In this document: in pieces, positions 1 through 8,300 of the stretch
Numbering within the stretch: the first letter of the stretch is position 1
How the letters are laid out: every line of letters starts with the position of its first letter
From: Streptomyces rimosus
Lineage (GTDB): Bacteria > Actinomycetota > Actinomycetes > Streptomycetales > Streptomycetaceae
Direction: 5' to 3'
Length of the DNA: 64,000 nucleotides
Assembly: GCF_008704655.1 (NCBI RefSeq)
Contig: NZ_CP023688.1
Location: 930,001-994,000, forward strand
Notes under the pieces: generated by a model
Database searches by the model: none
What the model was told of the DNA's origin: nothing
What the model saw: the letters and a program-made list of their open reading frames with translations, nothing else
Made by a program: the position numbers and the translations under genes

Positions 1-1705
1 GGCCGGCGATGTCCAGGGCCTGCCCGGCGTGGCCCGCGCGCAGGGCCGACAGGCACAGTTGGTACAGGCGCAGTCTGGTGTGGTCCGGCAGGTCCGGGAG
101 CCGTTGCAGGAGGGGGTCGAAGGTGAAGTAGGCGGCGTTCGCGGCGTTGAGGGTCAGTGGCAGGCCGAAGCGCCGGTGGGCGGCGGGCCGGCCGCGGCGC
201 AGTGGTGCGGCGTCCTCGATGTCGTCGATGATCAAAGAGGCCGTGTGCAGGATCTCGGGGACGGCGCACAGCGTGCGGTGGGGTTCCGGGTCACAGTTGA
301 GCATGCACATGGCGGCCACGAGCGCGTAGGAGCGCCAGGTGTGCCCGGCGTTGTCGAGCAGGTGCCGGACCGGGGCTTCCAGTACCGTCCGCAGCCTTTG
401 CTGGCTGCCGGCGTCCAGAGCGGGGCCTCCGTCTTCGCCGATCCCGGTCAGCCGGGCGAGCGCGCCCGGAGCATCGTCTTCCGTGCCGGGGTAGACGAGG
501 GCGGCCTCGGTGCGCACCAGGACGGAGATGCGGCGCATGTGGTGCGCGAAGTCGGTGAGGGTGTTGCTGGGCAGTGCTTCGAGGTGTCCGACGCCGGTGA
601 CCGCGTGTTCGCCCAGGGTGCCCTGGGCGCGGGCGGGGCCTGTCCAGGCCACCCAGCCGGGCGAGGGCACCATGATTTCCTGTCGGTCGGTGACGGTGCG
701 GATGGTGAGGGTGAGGTCTGCCTCCGCGATGCTCAGTTCACCGCAGGTGGGGTAGTCGCGCAGGGAGACCAGGGAGATCGTGGAGGTTTCCGTGCGCCAG
801 GTGCAGGGGTGGGTGGAAACTGTTCCGTCGGGGGCGACGATAACGGCCCTGGAGTCGGCACCGAGCTGGCCGTCGGTGGCCGGTCCGCAGCAGGCCGACG
901 GCATCCCGAGAACGTCATAGCCGTCGTCGAGGTGCAGCGCGACGCGCAGAGCGGTGAAGTCGAGGGCACGGGTGCTTCGCGTGCTGCGGTGCCAGGAGCT
1001 GCCCCACTTGTGTTCGAACGAAGCCAGGCCGCTGACGCGCACCGACGCAGCACCCGGAAGACGCAGCGTGCCGGTGGTGTTCAGCCGGGGGAGGTACATG
1101 CTGTTCTGCTCCGCGGCTTCACCCCGGCCCTCGGACGCCCCGCAGTACAGCGTGGGGCAGCGGACGGCAGGCTTGATCGGTTCGAGGGCAAGGGCGACTT
1201 CGATGTCGTCCCGAATGGCCAGCCGGTATGACGTATCCAGGTCCTGCAGTTCCATCAAGCTGTCCACGGCCAGGTGCAGCCGGTCCTCCGCGGTAGTCAC
1301 CGGGTGCCGCAGCAGTCGGTGCGGGTGCATGGGCACCTCCCCGGTGGAGGTGGCGAGGAACGCATCACGCACGCGGGCGTCGAGCGCCCGGTCGTTCTCG
1401 ACGGCAGAGCGCACCCGGCGCCACAGCTGAGGCTGCACCCAGGAACGCATCAGGCGCCGGCCGGTGCCGAGCTCGGTCAGGACGTACAACACGCCGTAGC
1501 CGTCGGAGGCAGCGGAATCCCCGGCCGTCCCATGGCGGAGAACCATCAGCGTCAGCGCGTACTCGTCGCCCATCTCGTCGTGCAGTTGTGCATGAATGCT
1601 CCACTGTTCCAGGGCCGCCGCGGGGCGACGCAGGCTGCGGCGAAACGGAGCGTCGTCAGGAGCGGACGACGGTGCGGGCACCCACTGCGGATTGTTGTGA
1701 CTCAC
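1..1705 (-). CDS. CrtC/AttH-like lipocalin domain fused to prenyl diphosphate synthase (partial)
   Basis: The gene runs off the left edge, so its C-terminus is missing. The N-terminal ~380 residues resemble the CrtC/AttH lipocalin-like family (carotenoid hydratase relatives); the segment YLPRLNTTGTLRLPG followed by FEHKWGS is the recognisable part. The C-terminal part is a trans-prenyltransferase: LIIDDIED near residue 494 is the first Asp-rich motif that binds allylic diphosphate through Mg2+, followed by LRRGRPAAHRRFG. That context is closer to fungal and eukaryotic GGPP synthases than to usual bacterial enzymes. The GTG at 1705 directly follows an in-frame stop and is my start choice, but it is uncertain. 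The gene lies downstream of, and is codirectional with, an ABC exporter and a PKS. Inference: it makes a prenyl diphosphate and may hydrate or cyclise a product. Which chain length is made cannot be read here. Confidence 0.75.
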   Translation of the reverse strand, partial: MSHNNPQWVPAPSSAPDDAPFRRSLRRPAAALEQWSIHAQLHDEMGDEYALTLMVLRHGTAGDSAASDGYGVLYVLTELGTGRRLMRSWVQPQLWRRVRSAVENDRALDARVRDAFLATSTGEVPMHPHRLLRHPVTTAEDRLHLAVDSLMELQDLDTSYRLAIRDDIEVALALEPIKPAVRCPTLYCGASEGRGEAAEQNSMYLPRLNTTGTLRLPGAASVRVSGLASFEHKWGSSWHRSTRSTRALDFTALRVALHLDDGYDVLGMPSACCGPATDGQLGADSRAVIVAPDGTVSTHPCTWRTETSTISLVSLRDYPTCGELSIAEADLTLTIRTVTDRQEIMVPSPGWVAWTGPARAQGTLGEHAVTGVGHLEALPSNTLTDFAHHMRRISVLVRTEAALVYPGTEDDAPGALARLTGIGEDGGPALDAGSQQRLRTVLEAPVRHLLDNAGHTWRSYALVAAMCMLNCDPEPHRTLCAVPEILHTASLIIDDIEDAAPLRRGRPAAHRRFGLPLTLNAANAAYFTFDPLLQRLPDLPDHTRLRLYQLCLSALRAGHAGQALDIAG

Positions 1706-1949
1706 ACATCAAACGCAATCATGAGAAGAAAGTCTTCCTCTTGTCCACCTCGGACAGTGCGCTGCCACAAGCCCGTCGTGACCCGGGAAATCACTCACAC
1801 GTGCTTTGCCTGAAGTTGACGGGGCGGCGTCCGGGGGTACGGCCGTGGCAGTTTTTCGATAGTCAGGTGCGGACTGACGGGTACTCGGGCGGGTTGTGGT
1901 GGAGGTGAGCGCTGCTCAACGAGCGGAGGATCAGCTGCGTTCCTTGGTG

Positions 1950-1968
1950 TTCAGCTCGCCGAGCTGAA
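1950..1968 (-). terminator. Perfect stem-loop downstream of ABC exporter
   Basis: Arms TTCAGCTC and GAGCTGAA flank a GCC loop. The hairpin lies about 90 bp past the permease stop and before the prenyl synthase fusion gene. There is no T tail, as is common for Streptomyces terminators. It may separate the exporter transcript from the downstream gene. Confidence 0.45.
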
Positions 1969-2060
1969 TGCGGGGGCGGCTTGCTGCCGTCACCGGCGTG
2001 GTGCCAAGCCGGTCAGCCTCGGCGCCCCGCCACGTCATCACCGTATTCCCGCCTGTTGGA

Positions 2061-2927
2061 TCAACTCTTGTAGTCGCTGCCCTCACACTTGTCGGATTGC
2101 GGTGCGGTTTCGGAGCGCGGTGGCGGAACGGTAGTGCACCGCCGGCTGTGGTTGAGGGTGGTTCGGGTGCGGTGGTGGAAGGCGAAGAGACCGACGAGTG
2201 CTGCTGCGGTGAACCATCCGGTCTGGATGGCGAGGTAGGAGGGCAGCGCGGTGGTGGAGAACCCGGCGGCGGTAGCGGCCTGCATGGCGCCGTAGGAGGG
2301 CAGGAGAGCGACGATGCTGCCGTCGGAGCTGGAGCTGTAGAGGGGGTTTTGCAGGGCCAGGTCGATGACACTGGTCATCGAGATGGCGAACATGCCTTCC
2401 ACTTCCCGGTGCAGCAGTGAGCCGAAGGCCACGCCGAGGGCCCCGTAGGTGACGCCGGCGCCGAAAAGGGCGGCGGCGAGGAGGAGAGGCTGGCGGGGTG
2501 ACCAGAAGGTACAGGTGAGGAGGGTTGCGTAGGCGGCCACGACGGCGGAGGCCAGGGTCAGCGCGGTGAGTTTGGCAAGGACGAGGTGGACGCGGGGGTA
2601 GCCGGCCAGGACCAACCGTCGGTCGAAGTGACCGCTGGTGAAGGAGGCCGAGAACATCATGAACCCCAGGATCAGCGTGACCGCGTTGAGGGCGCCGGTG
2701 ATCTCGGTGAGCTCGTTGCCGTGCGGAGCCAGCAGGCCGCCGGTCGCGCGCAGCCGGAAGCGGGTCGGAGTGCCGGGGACGGACCAGAAGGCGAGCGCGG
2801 TCCACAGCGGGACGAACGCCGCGATGAGCATCATGGCGAACTTGTTGCGCAGGTGCTCGATCAATGTGTGGCGGACCGCGGTCAAGAAGAACGTGCGGTG
2901 ACGGCGGTCGCCAGGCAGCCGGGTCAT
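2061..2927 (-). CDS. ABC-type exporter permease subunit
   Basis: A 288-residue integral membrane protein with several hydrophobic segments, e.g. FAMMLIAAFVPLWTALAFWS near the N-terminus and LILGFMMFSASFTSGHFDRR in the middle, in the layout of ABC-2 type permeases. The start codon overlaps the ATPase stop (ATGA at 2924-2927), which indicates translational coupling. The chosen start gives MTRLPGDRRHRT; an upstream in-frame extension would overlap the ATPase further and is unlikely. With the adjacent ATPase it should form a half-and-half exporter in the cytoplasmic membrane. Its place between a PKS and a prenyl synthase suggests export of, or resistance to, the cluster product; the substrate is unknown. 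Confidence 0.8.
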   Translation of the reverse strand: MTRLPGDRRHRTFFLTAVRHTLIEHLRNKFAMMLIAAFVPLWTALAFWSVPGTPTRFRLRATGGLLAPHGNELTEITGALNAVTLILGFMMFSASFTSGHFDRRLVLAGYPRVHLVLAKLTALTLASAVVAAYATLLTCTFWSPRQPLLLAAALFGAGVTYGALGVAFGSLLHREVEGMFAISMTSVIDLALQNPLYSSSSDGSIVALLPSYGAMQAATAAGFSTTALPSYLAIQTGWFTAAALVGLFAFHHRTRTTLNHSRRCTTVPPPRSETAPQSDKCEGSDYKS

Positions 2928-3532
2928 GCAGGAGGCTCCATGGTCTCTTCCTGAAGGAGGCCGCTGTCCAGACGCCACATCCTGTCGAGACGCACGGTGT
3001 CGTAGGCGAGGTGCGAGACCACGAGGACGGAACGGCCGTCTGCACGCAGACGGGTGGCCAGGTCCCAGAACCGCTGGTACGTCTCCCAGTCGAACCCCTG
3101 GTAGGGCTCGTCCAGCAGGAGGAACTGCGGCTCGTGCATCAGCGCCAGCGTGAGGTTCAGCTTCTGCCGGGTTCCACCGCTGAGAACACCAGCCCGCTCG
3201 TCGACGTACTCACCGTAGTGAAGCTCCTCCATGAGCCCTTCGGCATGCCGCAGGTCGCGCAAGCCGTAGGCCACCTTGAAGTACTCCAGATGCTGGCGAA
3301 CGGTGAGGGCGTCATTGAGGACGGTGGCCTGCGGGCAGTAGCCGAACCTGCCCCGGTGACGCACCGTACCGGCATCGGCTATGAGCTCGCCGGAGAGAAT
3401 CTTCAACAGGGTCGTCTTGCCCGCCCCGTTCTCACCGACGATTCCAACCAGTATGCCCGGGCCCAAGTCCAGGCTGACCCCGCACAGCACGTCACGGTGC
3501 CCATAGGCGTGCCGCACATTCCTGACCTCCAT
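2924..3532 (-). CDS. ABC transporter ATP-binding protein
   Basis: A 202-residue single ABC domain. Visible motifs are Walker A GENGAGKTT, the Q-loop YCPQ, the signature LSGGTRQKLNL, Walker B FLLLDEPYQGFD and the H-loop in VVSHLAYD. It is short, as is usual for ABC-2 exporter ATPases. The ATG giving MEVRNVRHAYG is preferred, with GTG starts 3 and 18 bases upstream as alternatives. It hydrolyses ATP to drive the permease encoded next, whose start codon overlaps its stop. The signature LSGGT in place of LSGGQ is a mild deviation. Confidence 0.88.
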   Translation of the reverse strand: MEVRNVRHAYGHRDVLCGVSLDLGPGILVGIVGENGAGKTTLLKILSGELIADAGTVRHRGRFGYCPQATVLNDALTVRQHLEYFKVAYGLRDLRHAEGLMEELHYGEYVDERAGVLSGGTRQKLNLTLALMHEPQFLLLDEPYQGFDWETYQRFWDLATRLRADGRSVLVVSHLAYDTVRLDRMWRLDSGLLQEETMEPPA

Positions 3533-3665
3533 CACGCCCCCATTCCCCACGGCGACAACACATTCCTACTCCGGCGAGCGGCTGCAGGTCACGGGATACC
3601 GGTGACACCCTCGCATAATCCACCTGATCGGGTATTCCTACCGGCACCGCCGCAGGTCTGGAGGG

Positions 3666-4145
3666 TCAAGGAGCTGTTTCAGGGCACGAGGGCGCGCCGG
3701 AAGGCGTCTCCTCCGAAGCCGCTGCCGTTGTCGGCTCCCCACCCGAAGGGGTGGGGTCCGGCGTGGAGGTCTGTGAAGGCTTCGAGGGGCAGGGCGAGAC
3801 GGGCGATGTCGGCGAAGCGGTCGCCGATGTGGCCGGGCAGGTGGGCAGAGAGGCGGACGGGGTGGGCAAAGGGGAAGGAGGGTCACTGCGCCGGTGCGTC
3901 TCGGTGACGGTGGGAGTGGCCGGTCCGGGCGCGACAACCGTGAGGTGAGGACGCACGACGTAGGTCGGAGTCACCGTGATGGTCGCGGGGTGTGAGGGCG
4001 GTGTGGGCTCGGCGGCGGGCTGTGTGGGAAGAGGTGAGGACCAGGCGGGAAGAGGGCGCGTGTCGGACTCCGTGGCGGGGAAGGCAGTGCAGCTCGCGGC
4101 AGCCAGGACCGCGCAGCAGACGAGCACGAACAGCAGGATGCGCAT
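3666..4145 (-). CDS. Pro/Thr/Ser-rich putative lipoprotein
   Basis: 159 residues. The N-terminus MRILLFVLVCCAVLAAASC is a short signal peptide ending at a Cys. It resembles a lipobox but has Ala instead of Leu at -3, so lipidation is probable rather than certain. The mature part is low-complexity Pro/Thr/Ser/Ala with no recognisable fold, as in cell-wall-spanning linkers. A GAGAGGA ribosome site precedes the ATG. It sits 40 bp downstream of a small membrane protein gene and upstream of the ABC exporter in the same direction. No function can be assigned; an envelope accessory to the exporter is possible. Confidence 0.6.
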   Translation of the reverse strand: MRILLFVLVCCAVLAAASCTAFPATESDTRPLPAWSSPLPTQPAAEPTPPSHPATITVTPTYVVRPHLTVVAPGPATPTVTETHRRSDPPSPLPTPSASLPTCPATSATASPTSPVSPCPSKPSQTSTPDPTPSGGEPTTAAASEETPSGAPSCPETAP

Positions 4146-4185
4146 GGCCGTTCCTCTCTGATTCGGTACGTGCTCAAAGGAGTTG

Positions 4186-4353
4186 CTAGGCGCTGAGAGT
4201 TTCGATGAACTTCTTCAGACCGGTGAAGAACTTGCCGATGCCGTGGGCGAGGTCGATGAGGGTGTGAGCGGTCTGGACGGGGGCGATGGCGATGAGGAAC
4301 AGCAAGATGATCAGGACGAGCCAGAACAGCAGCCCGCGAGGCGTACTCAGCAC
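4186..4353 (-). CDS. 55-aa single-span membrane protein
   Basis: A small gene starting at a GTG preceded by a strong GGAAGGAAGAG ribosome site. The protein has one transmembrane helix (LLFWLVLIILLFLIAIAP) followed by an amphipathic tail containing GKFFTGLKKFIETLSA. I recognise no named family. It lies between the PKS remnant and the lipoprotein gene on the same strand, so it is probably cotranscribed with the cluster. A much longer in-frame extension upstream exists but has no coding character. Confidence 0.6.
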   Translation of the reverse strand: MLSTPRGLLFWLVLIILLFLIAIAPVQTAHTLIDLAHGIGKFFTGLKKFIETLSA

Positions 4354-4570
4354 GGTGATCTCTTCCTTCCCGATGACCGGGCCGCGGCCGGTGCCCAGCT
4401 GTTGAATGGAGCGGCCGGCGCCTTGTTTCCAGGCCGGTGCGCCGGGGTGGGGCGGGGGCCGGAAGCGGAGCTGACGCGTTTTCGGGAGCCTGCGGCCCTG
4501 TGCCCGCCCGTTCGCTCTTCCTAAGCGGCCAACATGCCCCAGGCCGGGAGAGGAGCGTTCTCGTCTCAGC

Positions 4571-5310
4571 TCATGCTTCGGTGCTCTGCTGCCGCGGCCT
4601 GGCGGTACAGCGGTGTCCGTGCCACTGCGTGTTCTGTTCCTCGGTTGCGGTGCCCGCCAGGACGGCTGCAGCGACGTCTTGGGCAGCCGTGGTGTCGTTG
4701 ATGTCGATGTGTGTGGTCGGTAGGCGGGGATAGCGGGCCCTGATCGTGTGCAGCGTCTCCGAGAGCTGCTGATCAGCGGCTGGTTGTGGGGGGGGCCGCC
4801 GGAGGTGGTGCGGGTCACGACGCAGAGGCGTGGCGGTGTGCCTGAAAGGTCGGGCAGGTGGCAGATCAGTCGGGTCAGCCAGCGAGTGAGCCCGTGGTCG
4901 GCCCCGCTGCCCGTCCGGTCCGCTGCCGGGCCAAACGGGGCGATGGCGATGATGCCGGTGGCCCCGGTGAGCTGTCCGATGACCGCCTTTCCGCCCGATG
5001 ATGGTGCAGTGTCCGCCGCGATCCTCCAGTGCCTGGCCTATGCGGTGCGCCAGGGGGTCTTCGGGTGCAGAGTCCGCGGTGGTGATCAGTAGCCAGGTGC
5101 CGGCATGTGTGCTGTTCGGCACGATGCGGGGGTGCGGCCGTGTTGCACTGCTGGGGGCCAGTGCCGTACGGGTGGCTTTTGGACATCGGGCGGCTCGGTG
5201 AGCGGCCCGTCGTGTTTGGTGCCAGCCGATCGCGGTGGGCGCCAAGTTTTCTTCAGGCGTACCTGGTTGGCGGTGGGTTCCGGGTGGCCTGGTTGGTTCG
5301 CTTCGGTCAT
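4571..5310 (-). pseudogene. Frameshifted KR-like (PKS ketoreductase structural subdomain) gene
   Basis: A good ribosome site (GAAGGAG) precedes an ATG giving MTEANQPGHPEP, 42 bp after the PKS stop. Homology to the structural half of PKS ketoreductase domains is spread over two alternating frames: GTWLLITTADSAPED and ALEDRGGHCTIIG in one, ATGIIAIAPFGPAAD and PPRLCVVTRTT in the other, then LPTTHIDINDTTAAQDVAA and TQWHGHRCTARP back in the first. One switch falls at a run of eight G at 4788-4795. No NADPH-binding Rossmann half follows. It is either a decayed PKS fragment or a standalone KR-structural protein interrupted by frameshifts or sequencing errors. Confidence 0.5.
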
Positions 5311-5352
5311 CCGTCGTACTCCTTCGGGCACGCTGTCCGCTGCTTGCGGTTT

Positions 5353-8300
5353 TCAGGCGGCAGAAGTGGTGGGCAGGTTGTGCTGCTCGGTGAGCTGGCC
5401 CAGGAGGTAGTCGGTCAGCGCTGTGACGGTGGGGTGGGTCCACAGCGCGGTCTGCGGGAAGGTGAGGCGCAGTTCGCGCTGGAGCCGGTTGCGTATCTCC
5501 ACGGCCCGCAGGGAGTCCAGGCCCAGCAGGGTCAGCGAGGCGTTGGGATCGCAGGCGTCCAGGCGCAGCACGTCGGCGATGTGCTGGGCGGTCCGGTCCC
5601 GTAGCAGGGCGCGGCGGTCGTCCGGTGGTGCTTCGTGCAGGGCGGCCAGCAGACCATCGGCATCGGCTGGGGGGGCGCTGCCCGAGCCGTGGGCCGTGGT
5701 GGTCAGGTCGGCGAAGTACTCCAGTGTCGCGGTGTCCGGGTAGGAGGCGAGCCAGTGGGCGATGTCGAGCGGGCTGTAGCCGGTCCGGGGGCGGTCGTGG
5801 CGCAGGATCTGTTCCAGGGCGGCGATGCCATCGTCGGGTTCGATCATGATGTGGCCGCGTTCCTCCATGCCGCTGCCGCGGCCGTAACGGGCCCAGGGGC
5901 CCCAGTTGATGCCGGTGGCGGGCCGGCCCTGGGCGCGGCGCCAGGTGATGAACTCGTCCAGCCAGGCGTTGGCGGCGGTGTAGGCGCCCTGCCCGGGGCT
6001 GCCCAGGACGGAGGCGATGGACGAGAAGCCGACCCACCAGTCGAGGTCCGCGTCCAAGGTGGCGTGGTGCAGGTGCCAGGCGCCGTTCACCTTGGGCCGC
6101 CAGACGCGGTCGAGCAGGTCCTTGGTGATGCGTGCGGCGGTGGCGTCCTCGACGACGGCTGCGCAGTGCAGAACGCCGCGCAGCGGGTACCCGTCGACGG
6201 CTGCGGCGGCCACGAGCCGGGGTGCGGTGGCCGGCTCGGCGATGTCCCCGTTGACGACGTCGACGCGGGTGCCTGCAGTCCGCAGGTCCCCGATGATCTG
6301 CTGGGCGTTGCGGCTCGGGCGGGAGCGGCCGGACAGCACGAGGTGCGGCGCGCCGTTGTGGGCGAGCCAGCGGGCGGCGAGCAGCCCCAGGCCGCCCAGG
6401 CCGCCGGTGATGATGTAGCTGCCGTCGTCGCGGACGACGGTCGCATCGTGCGGTCGGACGGGGACGGTGATGCTGCCCCGTTCGGGCCAGGTGAGGACGA
6501 GTTTGCCGGTGTGCTGTGCGGTGGCCATGGCCCGGAAGGCACGCGCGGCGTCCTGTACGGGGTAGGTGGTGACTGGGAGCATCGCAAGGGCACCGTTTCG
6601 CAGCAGGTCGGCTACTTCGGCGCACAGGGTCTGGGCAAGCGGGGCGTTGTGGGCGCCCACGGCCAGCATGTCGATGCTGGTGAAGGTGATGCCGCGGTGG
6701 AAGGGCAGCAGGCCGAGGCGGGTGTTGGCGTAGATGTCTTGTTTGCCGAGTTCGATGAAGCGGCCGTGCGGGGCGAGCAGGTCCAGGCTCGCGCTCTGGG
6801 CCGGACCGGTCAGGGAGTTGACGACGACGTCCACGCCACGTTCGTGGGTGAGTTCGCGTACGCGGTCGGCGAAGTCCAGGGTGCGAGAGTCCATGACGTG
6901 CTCGATGCCCAGGTGCCGTAGGCTCTCGCGTTTGTGCTCGGAGCCGGCGGTGGCCAGGACCGTGGCGCCCAGGGCCTGGGCGAGGTGGATGACGGCGAGG
7001 CCGGTTCCGCCGCTGGCGCTGTGAACGAGGATCGTCTCTCCGCGGCGCAGGCGGGCCAGATGGTGGACGGCGTACTGCGCGGTGGTGTAGGCGTGCGGCA
7101 GGGCGGCGCCGTCGTTCAGCGTCACCTCGTCGGGCAGAGGCAGGGTCACTCCGGCGGGGGTGGAGACGAATGAGGTGATGGGCCTGCCGGTGGTCCAGGC
7201 CGCGACCCGGTCGCCGATGCGGCGGTCGCAGACGCCTTCGCCCACTGCCGTGATGGTGCCGGCGCACTCAAAGGTGTCGGGGGGCAGATCGCCGCCCGGG
7301 ACGCGAAACTGATCGTAGAGGCCGAACGCCTTGAGCATGTTGATGAAGCTCAGGCCGGTCGCCTGGATCCTTATCTCCACTTCTCCGGCGGCCGGGGCCC
7401 TGCGGGGCTCCGCGGTCAGTCGCAGAGAGTCGGGGTCGCCGGGATACTGCGGCCGCAGGGCCAGAGCGTCGTGGGCGTGGTCGGCCCGGACCTGGTGCAG
7501 GTCGGCTTCGCCCAGGGGCTCGCTGCCCAGGCGTGCGGTGTACCGCCGCCCGTCTCGGTAGGCGACGTCGTCCTGACTGTCGGGGCAGGTCAGCAGCTCA
7601 CGGGCCAGCACGTCGGTGGTGGTGGACGCATCGATGTCCACGGTGGCCGGGTGCAACTGGGGATGCTCGTAGCTGAGGGTGCGCATCAGCCCGCGCACTC
7701 CCGCCTGCCCCAGGTCCGGGATGTCGCCGGGGCGCACGCGCTGCGCACGGTGAGTGACGGCCCGCAGGCGGGGCGGGCTGGGGTGCCCGGCGGCCAGCAG
7801 CGGCTGGACGATCTCGGCCAGGAGACTGCCGACAGCCTGCCGGGCGCGGTCAGGTGCCGAGCTCGCGCCGGTGTCTTCAGTGCTGGGGAAGATCACCACC
7901 ACTTCGGACGGGCAGCTGCGGTGCAGCAAGTCGGACAGTGCGGGCTCCCTCGGCCCTTGGCCGTCCGGTGTGCTCAGCACTGCGACGGCGCAAGGCCCGT
8001 CCTCGGTGCCCAGGGCTGCGGCCAGGTCGCGTGCGGCGGTGCCGGTCCCCGCGGCGTCCAGGAGCAACCAGTTGCCGCAGGCGAGGGGGGTGGCCGCCGG
8101 CAGGGGCGTGGGAGCCCACCGTGGCTGGAGCAGGCGGCTGTTAAAGGTGTCTTGGGCCGACTGGGCAGGGCGCCGCACGTACTGGAGGCCGCCCAGTTCA
8201 GCCAGGACGTTGCCGTCCGCGTCCAGGAGGTCGATGTGGGCCGTGCACGCCTGCTCTTCGGCCTGTTCCAGGCGTACGTGGCAGTAGCGTCCCTGCACCG

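Noticed and set aside
29..1813. Rightward open frames over the lipocalin-prenyl synthase gene
   Set aside because: They are complements of the well-supported leftward gene; the leftward frame has the recognisable motifs.
4571..7267. Very long leftward open frame (~900 codons) antisense/out of frame to the PKS
   Set aside because: Most of it is Arg/Pro/His-rich out-of-frame reading of PKS codons; only its last part overlaps the KR-like remnant.
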